Below, piece after piece: positions 12,590-13,969 of a stretch of DNA of 13,969 nt (the first letter of the stretch is position 1; each line of letters begins with the position of its first letter). The notes below the pieces were generated by a model. That model ran no database searches, had not been told where the DNA came from, and was given only the letters and a program-made list of their open reading frames with translations. Made by a program: the position numbers and the translations under genes. Location: assembly GCA_028715665.1 (NCBI GenBank), contig JAQURI010000025.1, positions 1 through 13,969 on the forward strand, given 5' to 3'. This DNA comes from Candidatus Ratteibacteria bacterium. GTDB lineage: Bacteria; CAIJMQ01.

Positions 12590-13318
12590 ATGGGAAAAGA
12601 CGAACTTATTGCGAATTTTAAAATACTGCGTCAAATACAGCAAATAGATTTAGAATTAAAAGATATCCAAAATCAACTAAATAATGTACCCGTCAATATC
12701 ACGAAATGGAAAACCGAACTGGAAAATTATAAAAAAGAAATCGCTGATGATAAGAAAGAAATAGAAAAGTTGATTCTGGAAATCAAAGAAAAAGAAATCG
12801 AAGTAAGCAGCAACCAAGAAGCTTTAAAGAAATACAATTCCCAACTCTACGCCGTAAAAACAAACAAAGAATACTCGTCTCTTTTGCATGAAATCGACGA
12901 AACCAAAAGAAAAAATTCCCACATAGAAGACCAAATATTGGAATTGATGGAAAAAGTGGATTTCAAAGAAAAAGCTGCAAAAGAAAAAGCGCAAAAGTTA
13001 TCGGCATTACAGGAAGAATTCGAGAAGAAGGAAAGAGAAGAAAAAGAGAGGGAAAAATTTTTGAATGAAGAGTTTGCCAAAAAGAGCAAAGAAAAAGAGG
13101 AAATGGCGGCAGGAATGGATCAGTCATTATTAGCCAAATACCAGAGAATTTCAAAATCAAAGGATGGGCTTGCTTTAGTGGCTATCACGGAAAATAGTTG
13201 TAGCGGCTGTCATATGGAAATTCCTCCTCAAACCCGCAACGAAGTAAAACTTTGTTCTAAAACGCTTACCTGTGAGAGGTGCGGCAGGATTTTATACTGC
13301 AAAGAAAGTTTAGATTGA
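12590..13318 (+). CDS. Coiled-coil C4 zinc-ribbon protein (FlgZ/HP0958, CT398/CdsZ family)
   Basis: A cytosolic adaptor-type protein. Residues 5-180 form a long charged coiled-coil hairpin, including the family's conserved NKEYSSLLHEI. The C-terminus holds a zinc ribbon with C204-x2-C207 and C228-x2-C231 (NSCSGCHMEIPPQ; TCERCGRILYC). In Helicobacter HP0958 and Chlamydia CT398, members bind sigma-54 and secretion or flagellar components, but the family is also found in bacteria without these, so the role here is open. The frame is open to a GTG at 12581. I chose the ATG at 12590 (242 aa) because the GTG directly abuts a -10-like TATATT and has no SD. It is followed by the RNase HI gene; the same pairing is known in actinobacteria (Rv2229c/Rv2228c). 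Confidence 0.87.
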   Translation: MGKDELIANFKILRQIQQIDLELKDIQNQLNNVPVNITKWKTELENYKKEIADDKKEIEKLILEIKEKEIEVSSNQEALKKYNSQLYAVKTNKEYSSLLHEIDETKRKNSHIEDQILELMEKVDFKEKAAKEKAQKLSALQEEFEKKEREEKEREKFLNEEFAKKSKEKEEMAAGMDQSLLAKYQRISKSKDGLALVAITENSCSGCHMEIPPQTRNEVKLCSKTLTCERCGRILYCKESLD

Positions 13319-13346
13319 CATTCCATTTTTTTAGCCCTTTTATAAT

Positions 13347-13376
13347 TTGCAATTTACTCATTTTATAAATTAAAAT
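13347..13376 (+). promoter_or_regulatory. Candidate leaderless promoter of the RNase HI gene
   Basis: TTGCAA (13347-13352), an 18-bp spacer and TAAAAT (13371-13376), with the ATG eight bases later and no SD. An alternative TATAAT at 13341-13346 has TTGACA upstream (13315-13320), but at a 20-bp spacing, which is too long. Confidence 0.45.
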
Positions 13377-13384
13377 ACGACTAA

Positions 13385-13792
13385 ATGGAAAAAGAGAACT
13401 GTTCCTTGACAATTTACATAGACGGAGCTTCCAAGGGAAATCCCGGCAAAGCCGCAGTGGGGGTAGCGATCTATAACGACGAAGGAAAATTAATAAAAGA
13501 AATTTCACAAGGCATAGGAATAGCTACAAATAACATAGCCGAATATGCGGCGCTTATATTTGCTCTTCAGGAAGGACTGATTTTGGGTTGTGAACAATTA
13601 ACGGTCTATACTGACAGCGAACTTTTATTTAAACAAGTTAAAGGCGAATATAAAATAAAAAACGACAATCTTCGAATTCTTTTTTATCTCGTAAAGCATC
13701 TAATAGCCGGTTATAAAAAATTACATATAGAACACATTAACCGAGAATCAAACAAAACAGCCGACAAATTGGCGTCAAAAGCAGTAGAATAG
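13385..13792 (+). CDS. rnhA: Ribonuclease HI
   Basis: Degrades the RNA strand of RNA-DNA hybrids (R-loops, primers) in the cytosol with two metal ions. All four catalytic acidic residues are visible: Asp13 (YIDGASKGNPG), Glu53 (NNIAEYAAL), Asp77 (VYTDSELL) and Asp127 (NRESNKTADKLA). The GNPG turn after the first strand and the lack of the basic protrusion of E. coli RNase HI place it with the short Rv2228c/archaeal-like subfamily. At 135 aa it is a stand-alone domain, not fused to a phosphatase. It follows the zinc-ribbon gene after 66 bp and precedes rnpB by about 35 bp, forming a small nucleic-acid-processing cluster. No SD precedes the ATG. Confidence 0.95.
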   Translation: MEKENCSLTIYIDGASKGNPGKAAVGVAIYNDEGKLIKEISQGIGIATNNIAEYAALIFALQEGLILGCEQLTVYTDSELLFKQVKGEYKIKNDNLRILFYLVKHLIAGYKKLHIEHINRESNKTADKLASKAVE

Positions 13793-13826
13793 ATTCACCC
13801 CCACACCAATTTTTGATATTCCCTTA

Positions 13827-13969
13827 AAGCAGATCAGGTGACTACTGTGTCCCGTCGATATGTCGGGACAGGGAGGAAAGTCCGGGCTCCATAGGTCGCG
13901 GTGTCCGCCCCGACGTAACGTCGGGACAAGACCCAGCAATGGGAGGAAAGTGCCACAGAAATCATACCG
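13827..13969 (+). ncRNA. rnpB: RNase P RNA, 5' part (runs off the window)
   Basis: The catalytic RNA that trims tRNA 5' leaders. The conserved P4 5' strand GAGGAAAGTCCGGGCTCCAT (13873-13892) is unmistakable. The P3 hairpin is TGTCCCG/CGGGACA (13848-13870). P8 is CCCGACG-TAA-CGTCGGG (13909-13925), with the conserved GTAACG loop. P9 is CCCA-GCAA-TGGG (13932-13943), and P10/P11 carries AGTGCCACAGAAA. This order is that of a type A bacterial RNase P RNA. The 5' end is estimated from the position of P1/P2 and may be off by several bases. The 3' half lies beyond 13969. Confidence 0.93.

Overview
This AT-rich window looks like chromosomal DNA from a Gram-negative bacterium with an LPS-type outer membrane. 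It carries Kdo biosynthesis genes (kdsA and a KdsD/KpsF isomerase), an ExbB/TolQ-ExbD/TolR proton channel and a PpiD/SurA-like periplasmic chaperone. Two adjacent pseudopilins of the 'FTLIELLVVIAIIGILAA ... CPSD ... DG' type, common in Planctomycetes, Lentisphaerae and Omnitrophota, point to the PVC superphylum or Omnitrophota. That assignment is an inference from gene style only. No transposase, phage gene, CRISPR array or defence gene is visible.

Layout. Positions 1-81 hold the 3' end of an unidentified + strand gene. A symmetric hairpin with A- and T-runs (159-195) terminates it and the converging minus-strand pilin pair. Positions 204-3861 form a minus-strand block: tolQ/exbB-like, exbD/tolR-like (overlapping), tyrA, then two pseudopilins from their own promoter. 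A 77-bp divergent promoter region separates this block from a ppiD/surA-like gene (3939-5399), which converges on a tiny membrane zinc-ribbon gene (5410-5655). After a 200-bp intergenic region rich in GATTA words come a small membrane protein, an epimerase-fold protein lacking its catalytic residues, dnaG and rpoD (5858-10102). A tRNA region (10103-10562) contains tRNA-Ile2/Met(CAT), tRNA-Val(CAC), a tRNA 3'-end fragment and several perfect small palindromes. kdsA-kpsF run leftwards (12360 to 10563). To the right lie a FlgZ/CT398-like coiled-coil zinc-ribbon gene, an RNase HI gene and the 5' part of RNase P RNA, which runs off the window end.

The coding content is mostly housekeeping: primase, primary sigma factor, tRNAs, RNase HI, RNase P and tyrosine synthesis, plus envelope functions. 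The unusual material is in details. The ExbD-like protein has Asn where the family's proton-carrying Asp should be. The epimerase-like protein has lost both the glycine motif and the YxxxK pair. Several genes lack a Shine-Dalgarno sequence and have a -10 box 7-9 nt before the ATG, which suggests leaderless mRNAs. A 61-bp palindromic insertion with an 8-bp direct repeat abuts the kdsA promoter. Short palindromes and tRNA debris lie around the tRNA cluster.
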